Positions 55,248-63,270 of a stretch of DNA of 64,000 bases are shown in pieces (position 1 is the stretch's first letter; every line of letters starts with the position of its first letter). Position numbers and translations under genes: made by a program. The notes under the pieces were generated by a model that searched no databases, was not told where the DNA came from, and was given only the letters and a program-made list of their open reading frames with translations. Source of the stretch: Mycobacterium sp. GA-1199 (GTDB lineage: Bacteria; Actinomycetota; Actinomycetes; Mycobacteriales; Mycobacteriaceae); assembly GCF_001500045.1 (NCBI RefSeq), contig NZ_LQIX01000055.1:62001-126000 (forward strand). Direction: 5' to 3'.

Positions 55248-56321
55248 TCACCCGAAAGCGTGCCGGGGCAACGTGTTCGGCAGGTCAAGCGAGCTCAACA
55301 GACCGGCGGGTGCCGCCACGACATAGGGAATCGCGTTGACCACACGCATCGCCGTGGCGGCCATCGCGGCGTGCCCCGCACCGTGGCCCTCGGCGGCGCC
55401 GACGTTCATCGCGCAGTGAATGTCGGGATCACCGTCGATGTCGACGCGGTAGGTGGCGTCGAACTCCGAGGACAGCCAGTCCGGCGCCACATCACGCGCC
55501 ATCCGGATGATGTGCTGGACGACGATGGCTTCCCTGCCGTTGACCACGCCCGCGGCACGGGTGCTCACCGCTCCGCACGTCCCGGCCTTGATCGTGCCGA
55601 ACGCCACCTCGATGTCGCGTTCCGTCACGCGACGGTCGAGGGTCCCGCGGACTTCCTCGACCTCGACGCCTAGACCCGCCGCGATCAGGTGGATCGGTGC
55701 CCGCCAGGCCATTTCGATGAATCCCGGTGTCTTCAGAAGAGGTTCGAAATCGAGCGGATGGCCGAAGCCCATGCCGTTCATCATCACGTCGGCGACCGGG
55801 TAGTGGTCGTTGAGCGCGACCTCGGTGACGGTCAGGCACCGAATCCGCTTCGACTGCGTGGCAAGGACCAATGCGAGTTGATCGGAGCCGAAGCCGGGAA
55901 AGATCCCCGAGGCGTAGAACGATGCGCCGCCTTTCTTCGCCGCCTGTTCCATCTGGTCGCGCCACTCGGGTGAGTAGTAGGCGGGCGGATAGACCAGCGT
56001 CGTCGACGACGTCGACACGACGTTGATCCCGGCTTCGAGGAGTTTCAGGTAATCGGGCACCGCTCCCGCATCGCGTTCGGGCCCGCTCGCGGCATACACG
56101 ACGCAGTCTGGCTGCAGCGCGACCAACGCGTCGGCGTCGCTGGTTGCGCTCACCCCGATCGGCTCGCCACCGGCCAGCTCCCCGGCGTCCTTGCCGATCT
56201 TGTCCTCGGAGTGCACCCACACCCCCACCAGCTCGAGGTCCGGTCGGCTGCGGATCGCGTCGATGGCGATTGACCCGACTCCGCCCGTCGCCCAGACCAC
56301 GGTTCTCAGCGGCGTTGTCAC
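55248..56321 (-). CDS. DHDPR/DapB-like NAD(P)-dependent dehydrogenase
   Basis: 357 residues. An N-terminal Rossmann fold (VVWATGGVGSIAIDAI, with VVYAASGPERDAG) and a C-terminal domain with ALNDHYPVADVMMNGMG. The family is annotated from dihydrodipicolinate reductase or 2,4-diaminopentanoate dehydrogenase relatives; mycobacteria have many copies in sterol and lipid loci with no proven reaction. A paralogue is at 57435. It lies between two LLM genes with gaps of 13 and 6 bases. Confidence 0.9.
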   Translation of the reverse strand: MTTPLRTVVWATGGVGSIAIDAIRSRPDLELVGVWVHSEDKIGKDAGELAGGEPIGVSATSDADALVALQPDCVVYAASGPERDAGAVPDYLKLLEAGINVVSTSSTTLVYPPAYYSPEWRDQMEQAAKKGGASFYASGIFPGFGSDQLALVLATQSKRIRCLTVTEVALNDHYPVADVMMNGMGFGHPLDFEPLLKTPGFIEMAWRAPIHLIAAGLGVEVEEVRGTLDRRVTERDIEVAFGTIKAGTCGAVSTRAAGVVNGREAIVVQHIIRMARDVAPDWLSSEFDATYRVDIDGDPDIHCAMNVGAAEGHGAGHAAMAATAMRVVNAIPYVVAAPAGLLSSLDLPNTLPRHAFG

Positions 56322-56334
56322 GAATCCTCCTGTC

Positions 56335-57303
56335 TCAGGTTGACGCGCTCACCTGTGCGGCGCGCTCGAGATAGGGCCAAGCCAGATCTGGCGGTAGGCC
56401 GCCGCACAGGGGAAGCAGCGGTAGCGGTCTGCCGCTCTGGGCGTACTCGGCGGCCTCCTCGGATGTGAAGATGCGGTAGGGCCCACCGGCCTCCCGTAGC
56501 TCGGACACGGTCTGCGCCGTCGAGATACTCGCCACCGAATCGTCGCCGTGCCGGTAGGAGGCGGCCATCACCGCGTCGTGCAGCAGGTGCGGTCCCAGCT
56601 CGCGCCATGCGCGATCCACATCGTCGGCGACGAAGACGGTCGTCGGTGCCCCCTCGGCGGGGAATTGCATGAGGCCGGGTTCGAATCCGTTGTTGCGACA
56701 CTCGGTTTCGTAGAACTGTTTCAACTCGTCCGAGGCGATCTGGGAGATGAAGCCCAGCCCGTGCCGCGCGGCGCGCCGGGCGGCGGCCTTGCTGCCTCCG
56801 GCGATCAACATGTATGGCCCGCCGGGAGAAGCAGGAGGCGGCGTCACCTGAACGCGGCGCCCGTCGATATCGACCGACTCCCCGGTCAGCAGTCGCCGCA
56901 GCAGCCCCAGTGACTCATCGGCTACGGCGCCCCGCCTGCGTGTGTCCACACCGAAATGCTCGTACTCTTCGGCGCGGTGGCCGATGCCGAACGCATAGGA
57001 GACGCGGCCGCGACTGATGATGTCGAGGACGGCGATGTTCTCGGCCAGGCGCACGGGGTCCCAGAAGGTGATGGGCACGGCGGCCAACAAAATGGCCAGG
57101 CGGGTGGTTCGCGCGGCAATCGCGGACGCCAATAGGTGCGGCGACGGCAGGGGGCCGTCCTCGGTTCCGTGATGTTCGGAGAGTACGACGACCACCGCGC
57201 CGCGCGTCTCGGCCCACTCGCACATCTGCAGAGCGGCCGCATACAGCTCGGTGGTGGGCGCGCCGGCCGCGGGCGCGCGCATGTCGAAACGGAGCGTGAA
57301 CAT
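56335..57303 (-). CDS. LLM class flavin-dependent oxidoreductase (paralogue)
   Basis: 322 residues beginning FTLRFDMRAPAAGAPTTEL, with GRVSYAFGIGHRAEEYEHFGV and GGSKAAARRAARHGLGF. Compared with the protein at 54252 it shows clear duplication. First gene of the - strand operon to 53059. The gap to the divergent gene at 57435 carries both island-type operator sequences. Confidence 0.92.
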   Translation of the reverse strand: MFTLRFDMRAPAAGAPTTELYAAALQMCEWAETRGAVVVVLSEHHGTEDGPLPSPHLLASAIAARTTRLAILLAAVPITFWDPVRLAENIAVLDIISRGRVSYAFGIGHRAEEYEHFGVDTRRRGAVADESLGLLRRLLTGESVDIDGRRVQVTPPPASPGGPYMLIAGGSKAAARRAARHGLGFISQIASDELKQFYETECRNNGFEPGLMQFPAEGAPTTVFVADDVDRAWRELGPHLLHDAVMAASYRHGDDSVASISTAQTVSELREAGGPYRIFTSEEAAEYAQSGRPLPLLPLCGGLPPDLAWPYLERAAQVSAST

Positions 57304-57346
57304 CAGCGCCGCAGCAAGGCCGAAGGATTCACGACGTCTGACTCTA

Positions 57347-57362
57347 ACCTAATTTTTGTTCT
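57347..57362 (-). promoter_or_regulatory. Regulatory element copy 5 (ACCTAATTTTTGTTCT)
   Basis: Fits ACCwAAnnTyTGTTCn. On the - strand it includes TAGGTT, and an adjoining TAGAGT (57341-57346) could be the -10 for the LLM gene at 57303. It is nearest to the copy at 46660. Confidence 0.5.
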
Positions 57363-57371
57363 GGTTTCCAT

Positions 57372-57389
57372 TAATAGTGGATGCTATTG
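57372..57389. promoter_or_regulatory. TAATAGTG-N4-CTATT dyad, second copy
   Basis: TAATAGTGGATGCTATTG matches 14 of 18 positions of the core of the dyad at 36977-36998, with the same spacing. A -10-like TATTGT (57385-57390, + strand) overlaps it, so a bound repressor would block the gene at 57435. Confidence 0.6.
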
Positions 57390-57434
57390 TCAGCGCTGGC
57401 TCTGTCGCCATGTCGCGCTCTCCGAGGAGGATCG

Positions 57435-58547
57435 ATGTCCGGAGACAAGCACCGCGTCGTGGTCTGGTCGACCGGCGGGATCGGGTCCATCGCGATCCGC
57501 GCGATCTCCCAGCGGCCCGACCTGGATCTCGTCGGGGTCTGGGTGCACTCCCCCGACAAGGACGGTAAGGACGCCGGTGAACTCGCCAACGGACAACCGA
57601 TCGGGTTGGCCACCACCACCGATGCGGACGCGCTGATCGCGCTGAAACCCGACTGCGTCGTCTACGCGGCCAGCGGGCCCGAACGCGATGCGCTCGCCAT
57701 CCCGGACTACGTGAAGCTGCTCAGCTCCGGCATCAACGTGGTGACCACCAGCACCACCCACCTGGTCAACCCGCACGCCTACGAACCGGCCGAGTGGCGC
57801 GACCAACTGGCCGCGGCGGCCAAGGAGGGCCGGGTCTCCTTGTACGCCTCGGGTATCGAACCGGGATTCGTCGCCGACTACCTACCGCTGGTGTTGAGCA
57901 CACAGTCCTCGCAGATTGAGAAGATCCACGCCTACGAGATCGGTCTCTATGACGACTACGGCGTTCCCGACATCATGAGCGACGCTTTGGGATTCGGGCG
58001 GCCGCTCGACTACCAGCCGTGGATTTCGTTTCCCGGCGCCATCGCCGGCGAATGGCAGGGGCAGATCCGCATGGTCGCCGAGGCCCTGGGCGTCGAGGTG
58101 CAGGAGGTCCGCGAGACGTTCGACCGCGCGGTGACGGAGCGGACGCTCGAGGTGGCGATGGGCACCGTCGAGGCGGGCACGTGCGGCGCCCTGCGCATGC
58201 AGGCAATCGGCATCGTCGACGGGCGGGAGGCGATCGTGATCGAACATGTCACCCGCTTGGCCCCCGACGTGGCCCCCGAGTGGCCGAGACTGCCGGACGC
58301 GCTCGGCTACCGCATCGTCATCACCGGCCAGCCCGACATCGAATGCACGATGGCGGCGACCGTCCGCGACCGCAAGGATGCGGCGATCGAAAGCATGACC
58401 TCAGGCGCCGGAGCGATGGTCGCGACGGCGATGCGTGTCATCAACGCGATCCCGTACGTCGTTGCGGCACAACCGGGTCTGCTCAGTTCGGTCGACCTGC
58501 CGCTGACGATCCCTCGGCACGCATTCAACCCACGCGGGTCAGCGTGA
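57435..58547 (+). CDS. DHDPR/DapB-like NAD(P)-dependent dehydrogenase (paralogue)
   Basis: 370 residues from the ATG with GAGGAGG upstream. Rossmann motif VVVWSTGGIGSIAIRAI, then VVYAASGPERDALA and a C-terminal domain. It repeats the motif order of the protein at 55248 and is read in the opposite direction, so the pair arose by duplication. The promoter carries the TAATAGTG dyad and faces the LLM operon. Its end overlaps the convergent secreted-protein gene by 23 bases. Confidence 0.9.
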   Translation: MSGDKHRVVVWSTGGIGSIAIRAISQRPDLDLVGVWVHSPDKDGKDAGELANGQPIGLATTTDADALIALKPDCVVYAASGPERDALAIPDYVKLLSSGINVVTTSTTHLVNPHAYEPAEWRDQLAAAAKEGRVSLYASGIEPGFVADYLPLVLSTQSSQIEKIHAYEIGLYDDYGVPDIMSDALGFGRPLDYQPWISFPGAIAGEWQGQIRMVAEALGVEVQEVRETFDRAVTERTLEVAMGTVEAGTCGALRMQAIGIVDGREAIVIEHVTRLAPDVAPEWPRLPDALGYRIVITGQPDIECTMAATVRDRKDAAIESMTSGAGAMVATAMRVINAIPYVVAAQPGLLSSVDLPLTIPRHAFNPRGSA

Positions 58548-59004
58548 ACGGCATCTCGATATCAAGCACCTTGTTGAATCCGCAGGCGCCGCTGGGCCCT
58601 TCGGTCTTGTCCCACCCGACGTACTTGTTGGGGTCCGGCGGGTAGCCGAGCCAGAACACCCACGCCTGCTTGCCCGGGTAGGCGGTACCGTCGATGCAGG
58701 GTTCCCAGTCCGGGACGGTCCTGCTGACCTTCCACCGGCCGCTCATGTACACCGCTTCCGCACTCCAGCCCTGGTCGCTGTCGACCCGCCCGGTGCAGTC
58801 CTGATACGTCGTACACGTCGAGGTGATGGTCCAGGTCTGCGTGACGCTGGCCTCGTCGTGCCGCGAGTCGTTGGTCGTCGCCCATCGGCCGTCGGAGAAC
58901 GCGGTGAAGACGCCGTTGATCGCGACCTCGTTCTGCGCCTGTGCGTGCGGCGCGAAGTGGATCGCGGCAATGATCGTCGCCGCGATCGTCAACGCCCGGA
59001 TCAT
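58525..59004 (-). CDS. Secreted protein downstream of the mce genes
   Basis: 159 residues from MIRALTIAATIIAAIHFAP, a signal peptide cleaved near AQAQN. Mature part has four cysteines (TSTCTTYQDC, WEPCID, GACGFN) and many Trp/Tyr residues (VYMSGRWKVS, WVFWLGYPPDP), suggesting a small disulfide-bonded beta fold. The start overlaps the mceF stop by four bases, so it is co-translated with the Mce importer and may be an accessory envelope protein. No named family was recognised. Confidence 0.8.
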   Translation of the reverse strand: MIRALTIAATIIAAIHFAPHAQAQNEVAINGVFTAFSDGRWATTNDSRHDEASVTQTWTITSTCTTYQDCTGRVDSDQGWSAEAVYMSGRWKVSRTVPDWEPCIDGTAYPGKQAWVFWLGYPPDPNKYVGWDKTEGPSGACGFNKVLDIEMPFTLTRVG

Positions 59005-60689
59005 TGCGCCCCTCCCTCGTAGACCAACTCCTGCCATGACTTCGGGCTCTGCACGAGATCGGTTTGGCGACCGACGTTTCCGTCCGGCGTCGCATACCGA
59101 CCCGTCTGGGGGTCGTAGTGCGCGATGGCGACGGACGGTCCCTCCGTAGGACCGGTGGTAACCGAACTCGGCGTCGCGGGCGCCGCCCCCGACGGCGGCG
59201 GGCCCTGCGGCGGCGCGCTGTGTGGAGTCACCGCCGGCGGGTCAGGCGCCACCCCCTGCTGGTCCACCTGCTGCGACACCAGGGGCGGTATCGCGTTCGG
59301 CGGCAAGGACGGCATCTGTGCGCCGGACGCCGGCGGCGGAGGCGGGATCGGCGGCAGTGGACCCCGCGGCATCGCGCCGGGCGGAAGCGGCGTGCCTTCG
59401 AGCGGGGCGAAAAGGTTCTCGTCAGCCGTGACCCGGTCGTCGGGCGGCACACCCTGTGAGATGAGGTTCGGGTCGATCGGATACGCCCCCACAGTGTGCT
59501 GACGCATCGCCAGCGGTTCGTAGGGTTTGTCGCTGTAGCACTGCTCGACGGTGGGCGCCCGCTTCCCGGGAACCCCCATGCACGGCGCGTTGCGTGCGCC
59601 CCGCACGACGATCGGCGAGTCCTGCGGCAGCTTGCAGTAGATCCCGTCCGGCGTGTCGATCGTGGTCTGATCGTCCGGGCTCCGCCATTGCGAGGGCGGA
59701 AGGAAGCCGACGGTGCACGGGTTGGGGTCCGCCATCTGAATACGGAAGTCACCCAGGGCGATACCTGTGGGATTGTTCTGGGGAGCCGACGACTGCACGT
59801 TGGCCACGAACGGCGGTAACAGCACAAGCACCTGCTCCAGCGACGGCCGATAGGTCACTGCCACCTGACCGATGGTGATCATGTTGGCCAACAGCACCGG
59901 CAGGGTCGGCTTGACCCGCGCGAGCAGCCCGGAGACCTCGTTCGCCGCTGCGGGGGCCTCCTCCAACAGTGTGCGGATCTGCGGGTCGTCGGCGACGACC
60001 TGTCCGGTGATGCCCGCAAGGCTCCGTGCCCACAGGCGCAGCGCGTCGGTCGAGCGGGCCTGCGAATCCAGAAGCGGCACCGAATCTTCGGCCAACCTCG
60101 CGGAGCGGGACGCGTCCTCGTTCAGGGCTTCCGAGAGCGTGGCCGATGAATCCACCAGCGAACCCATGTCGAAACCGGCCCCACTGAACGCTTTGTACGA
60201 TTCGTCGATCAACTCGGTCAGCCGGCCTGTGGGGATGCTCGCGATCAGGGTGTTCACCTGCTCCAGCATCGGGCTCACCGGTTGCGGGATCGTGGTGTCG
60301 GCCATCGAGATCACCGAGCCGTCTTCCAGGTACGGTGCGGAGTCGGTGCGCGGGAGTAGTTCGACGTACTGTTCGCCGACGGCGGAGACGCTGCGCACTT
60401 CGGCCTGTAGATCGGCCGGAATCTTCGGTGACGTGTCGAGGCGGAGCGTCGCGGTGGCCCGCGTGCGGGTTACGTCCATCTCGGTGACCTTGCCTACCTG
60501 CACGCCGCGATAGGTGACGTTGGCGAATCGGTAGAGCCCGCCGGACGAGGGCAACTCCAGTGTGACGGTGATCTTCCCGATGCCCAGCAGGGTGGGCACC
60601 TGCATGTAGGCGAACACCATCGCGACCACACCGATGATCGACGCGATCGAGAAGATCACGAGCTGGATGCGCACCATCCGCGGCAACAT
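59001..60689 (-). CDS. mceF: MCE family protein MceF
   Basis: 562 residues from MLPRMVRIQLVIFSIAS, an ATG overlapping the mceE stop by one base; an ATG 24 bases earlier is less likely. One N-terminal membrane anchor, then the MCE/MlaD beta-barrel domain (VTLELPSSGGLYRFANVTYRGVQVG split around residues 40-115), a helical needle region, and a Pro-rich C-terminal tail of about 150 residues. MceA-F form a hexameric tube carrying lipids from the outer layers to the YrbE permeases. Position after the lipoprotein MceE marks it as F. Confidence 0.92.
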   Translation of the reverse strand: MLPRMVRIQLVIFSIASIIGVVAMVFAYMQVPTLLGIGKITVTLELPSSGGLYRFANVTYRGVQVGKVTEMDVTRTRATATLRLDTSPKIPADLQAEVRSVSAVGEQYVELLPRTDSAPYLEDGSVISMADTTIPQPVSPMLEQVNTLIASIPTGRLTELIDESYKAFSGAGFDMGSLVDSSATLSEALNEDASRSARLAEDSVPLLDSQARSTDALRLWARSLAGITGQVVADDPQIRTLLEEAPAAANEVSGLLARVKPTLPVLLANMITIGQVAVTYRPSLEQVLVLLPPFVANVQSSAPQNNPTGIALGDFRIQMADPNPCTVGFLPPSQWRSPDDQTTIDTPDGIYCKLPQDSPIVVRGARNAPCMGVPGKRAPTVEQCYSDKPYEPLAMRQHTVGAYPIDPNLISQGVPPDDRVTADENLFAPLEGTPLPPGAMPRGPLPPIPPPPPASGAQMPSLPPNAIPPLVSQQVDQQGVAPDPPAVTPHSAPPQGPPPSGAAPATPSSVTTGPTEGPSVAIAHYDPQTGRYATPDGNVGRQTDLVQSPKSWQELVYEGGAQ

Positions 60690-61849
60690 CAGCCACCACC
60701 GCCCGGCTCCCATGGGGCGGGTGCAGTATTCGGGATCGGGCCGAAGGGCGGCGAGGTGCCCACGCCCAGAGGGAATTTGGTGTAGTACGAGTCGTACCCG
60801 GGATCACCCGGCGCGGGAATCAACGATGCGCGATTCTGCCCGAGCGCGGTACCGAGCAGCAATCCACGCTTGAGCCGCGCGTTCGTCCAGTCCACCGTGA
60901 CGAACAGATTCACGTAATCACCGCGCACCCCGCGGTCGATCAGGTTCTGGCTCAACGGGAACGTCGGCAGAGAGGCCAGCGCCGTGCCGATCTCTGCGCC
61001 CACGTCGGCGAGTGCGCGCAACGTCGGCTCCAGGTTCTGCAGATTCGTGACGAGGTCGGCTTGAGTGTCGTTGATCAGCCCGGAGACCGTATCGCTGAAC
61101 TGCCCCAACCGGTTCAGTGCGGTGGTGAAGTTGGGCCGTTCGCGGATCAGGACGTCGAGCGCGGGCGGGATCTTGTCGAGCGCGCGGGTGAGCACCCGCT
61201 GTTCATCACCCAGCCGTTGCGAGAACCTGTTCAGCTCGTCGATGGTCGCGATGATGTTGTCGCGCTGTTGGTACAGGGTCCCGACGAAGGTGTCCAGTCG
61301 GGCGATCAGGTCGCGCACGGTTCCCTGTCGCCCCGACAGCGCGGTGTTGAAATTGGCGATGATGTCACCGATCTGGCCGAGTCCCCCACCGTTGACCACC
61401 GCCGCCAGTGACGACAGCGTCTGTTCCGTCGACGGGTAGGTCGACGTCTTGTCGAGACCGATCGTGGCGCCCGGACGAAGCCTGCCGGTCGGCTTCTGAC
61501 CCGGCGGCGGGTCCAGCGCCACGTGCATGGAGCCCAGGAGACTGGTCTGGCCGACCGTGGCAACGGCGTTGGCGGGCACCGCGACGTCGGGTTTGACGGA
61601 GATCTCGAGGTCGATGTGCCAGCCGTGCAACGTCATCCTGCCCACACTGCCGACCACCACATCGTCGACCATCACCGGCGAATTCGATTCCAGCGTCCCG
61701 ACGTTCGCGAGCTCGACGTGGTAGACGCTGGCGTCCGGCCCCCGGCCCACCGCCCCCGGCAGCGGCAACGAATTCACCCCTTGGAACGAGCACCCGGTGA
61801 GCGTCAGCAGCAGGGTCAGCCCTGTGGCCACGGTACGACGGCCGATCAT
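60689..61849 (-). CDS. mceE: MCE family lipoprotein MceE
   Basis: 386 residues. A lipoprotein signal with the lipobox LTGC (C20) is the mark of the fifth Mce protein (LprK/LprL type). The MCE domain follows (VYHVELANVGTLESNSPVMV region), then a long helical segment rich in Leu/Asp and a short Pro/Gly tail. Overlaps of four and one bases link it to mceD and mceF. It anchors the Mce complex in the membrane. Confidence 0.92.
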   Translation of the reverse strand: MIGRRTVATGLTLLLTLTGCSFQGVNSLPLPGAVGRGPDASVYHVELANVGTLESNSPVMVDDVVVGSVGRMTLHGWHIDLEISVKPDVAVPANAVATVGQTSLLGSMHVALDPPPGQKPTGRLRPGATIGLDKTSTYPSTEQTLSSLAAVVNGGGLGQIGDIIANFNTALSGRQGTVRDLIARLDTFVGTLYQQRDNIIATIDELNRFSQRLGDEQRVLTRALDKIPPALDVLIRERPNFTTALNRLGQFSDTVSGLINDTQADLVTNLQNLEPTLRALADVGAEIGTALASLPTFPLSQNLIDRGVRGDYVNLFVTVDWTNARLKRGLLLGTALGQNRASLIPAPGDPGYDSYYTKFPLGVGTSPPFGPIPNTAPAPWEPGGGG

Positions 61850-63270
61850 GACGGTTCTCCGACGTGCGGAACCGGATGCGCCCCCGCCGGCAATGCCGGC
61901 GGTGCCTGCGGGTCGGGCTGCTCGGCGGGCAGCAGCATGTCCTGCAGGCTCGCCGGACCGGGTGATGCGGGTGCAGCGACTGGTGCGGGCGGGATGCCAG
62001 GCGGTGGCGGTGGTGCTCCCCATCCCGGAGGCGGCGGTATGTCGCCGATTCCCGTGTAGGCCGACACCGCGGGTGGGGGCTCAGGCTGATCGTCGGGGGG
62101 CCCACCCGCACCGGGCATCAACTCCGGTTCCGAATACCGCAGCATGTACGGCGGCGGGTTCGACGTCAGGAACAGGCTGAACGGGAACGGCACATTGTTG
62201 ATGCTCGCTGTGCGCAGGCCGGGCCCGAGGTACTGCGAGCACAGCTTGCCGGTGGTCGGCGAGGTGACGTTCTGCAGCGCTCCGATCATGCCGCAGAACG
62301 CCCACACCGGATTCGACAGGTTGTTGAGCACGAACACGCCGCTGGCGGCCCCGGTGCGCGGATCGAACATGTTGACCGCGTTGGCGATCGAGTGCGGCGC
62401 GATGTGCAGGACATTTTCCAGCGCCATGCGGTTGTCGACGAGGTTCTGCGTGACGTTTGCCAGTCGCTGGATCTGTTCGGCGGTCTGGTCGCGCGTACCC
62501 CGGATGAACCGGGTCGTCTCGCCGACGACGTCGGACAGATTCCTCAATGCGGCGTCGAGATCGGATCGGCTGTCGTCGACCACGCTTGTCAACGTCGCGA
62601 ACCTGTCCTGGAACTGCACGATCTGCTCGTTACTGTCGCGCAACGCGGAGACGAACGCCTGCAGGTGGTTGATGGTGTCGACGATGTTGCCGCTTCCGTC
62701 GGCGAGTATGCGACCGACTCCGGAGAGCTGCGCAAGCGTTTGACGCAGTTTGTCGCCGTTGCCGTCGAGCGCGTTGGCCGCGCTGTCGATGAACCTGCCG
62801 ACTGAACCGGTCGACATGCCCTCGGCGGGGCCGAGGTCCGTCGCCAGGCGCATCAGCTGCTCTTTGACCTCGTTCCATTCGACCGGAACCGCTGTGCGGT
62901 CCAACGGGATCACGGCGCCGTCGGCCATCGCGGGTCCGGATTCGTAGGCGGGCGTCAGCTGAACGTATCGCGCCGAGACCAGGTTCTGGGCGACGATCAC
63001 CGCCTTCGCGTCAGCGGGCACCTTGATGCCATGGTCGAGGGCCAGCCTCATCTCCGCCTGGGTGCCGAGCGGTTTGATCGACTCGATCGAACCCACCTTG
63101 ACCCCGGCGATTCTCACCTCGTCACCGGGGTAGATGGCGGTGGCCGTGGTGAACTGGGCGGTGATGGTCGTGGGCCGGAACACGGTCTGCCGGATCACGA
63201 CCACGACCCCGCCAACGAGCACCACCGCGAGTGCGACCGCGAGTGCACGCTTCACCCAGGCGCTGTTCAT
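61846..63270 (-). CDS. mceD: MCE family protein, MceD position
   Basis: 474 residues from MNSAWVKRALAVALAVVLVGG, with one N-terminal membrane span, the MCE domain (ITAQFTTATAIYPGDEVRIAG), a helical middle, and a C-terminal tail of about 90 residues very rich in Pro/Gly/Ala. It is named by its place between the MceC-type and the MceE lipoprotein genes; sequence alone does not separate C from D securely. Four-base overlaps on both sides. Confidence 0.88.
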   Translation of the reverse strand: MNSAWVKRALAVALAVVLVGGVVVVIRQTVFRPTTITAQFTTATAIYPGDEVRIAGVKVGSIESIKPLGTQAEMRLALDHGIKVPADAKAVIVAQNLVSARYVQLTPAYESGPAMADGAVIPLDRTAVPVEWNEVKEQLMRLATDLGPAEGMSTGSVGRFIDSAANALDGNGDKLRQTLAQLSGVGRILADGSGNIVDTINHLQAFVSALRDSNEQIVQFQDRFATLTSVVDDSRSDLDAALRNLSDVVGETTRFIRGTRDQTAEQIQRLANVTQNLVDNRMALENVLHIAPHSIANAVNMFDPRTGAASGVFVLNNLSNPVWAFCGMIGALQNVTSPTTGKLCSQYLGPGLRTASINNVPFPFSLFLTSNPPPYMLRYSEPELMPGAGGPPDDQPEPPPAVSAYTGIGDIPPPPGWGAPPPPPGIPPAPVAAPASPGPASLQDMLLPAEQPDPQAPPALPAGAHPVPHVGEPS

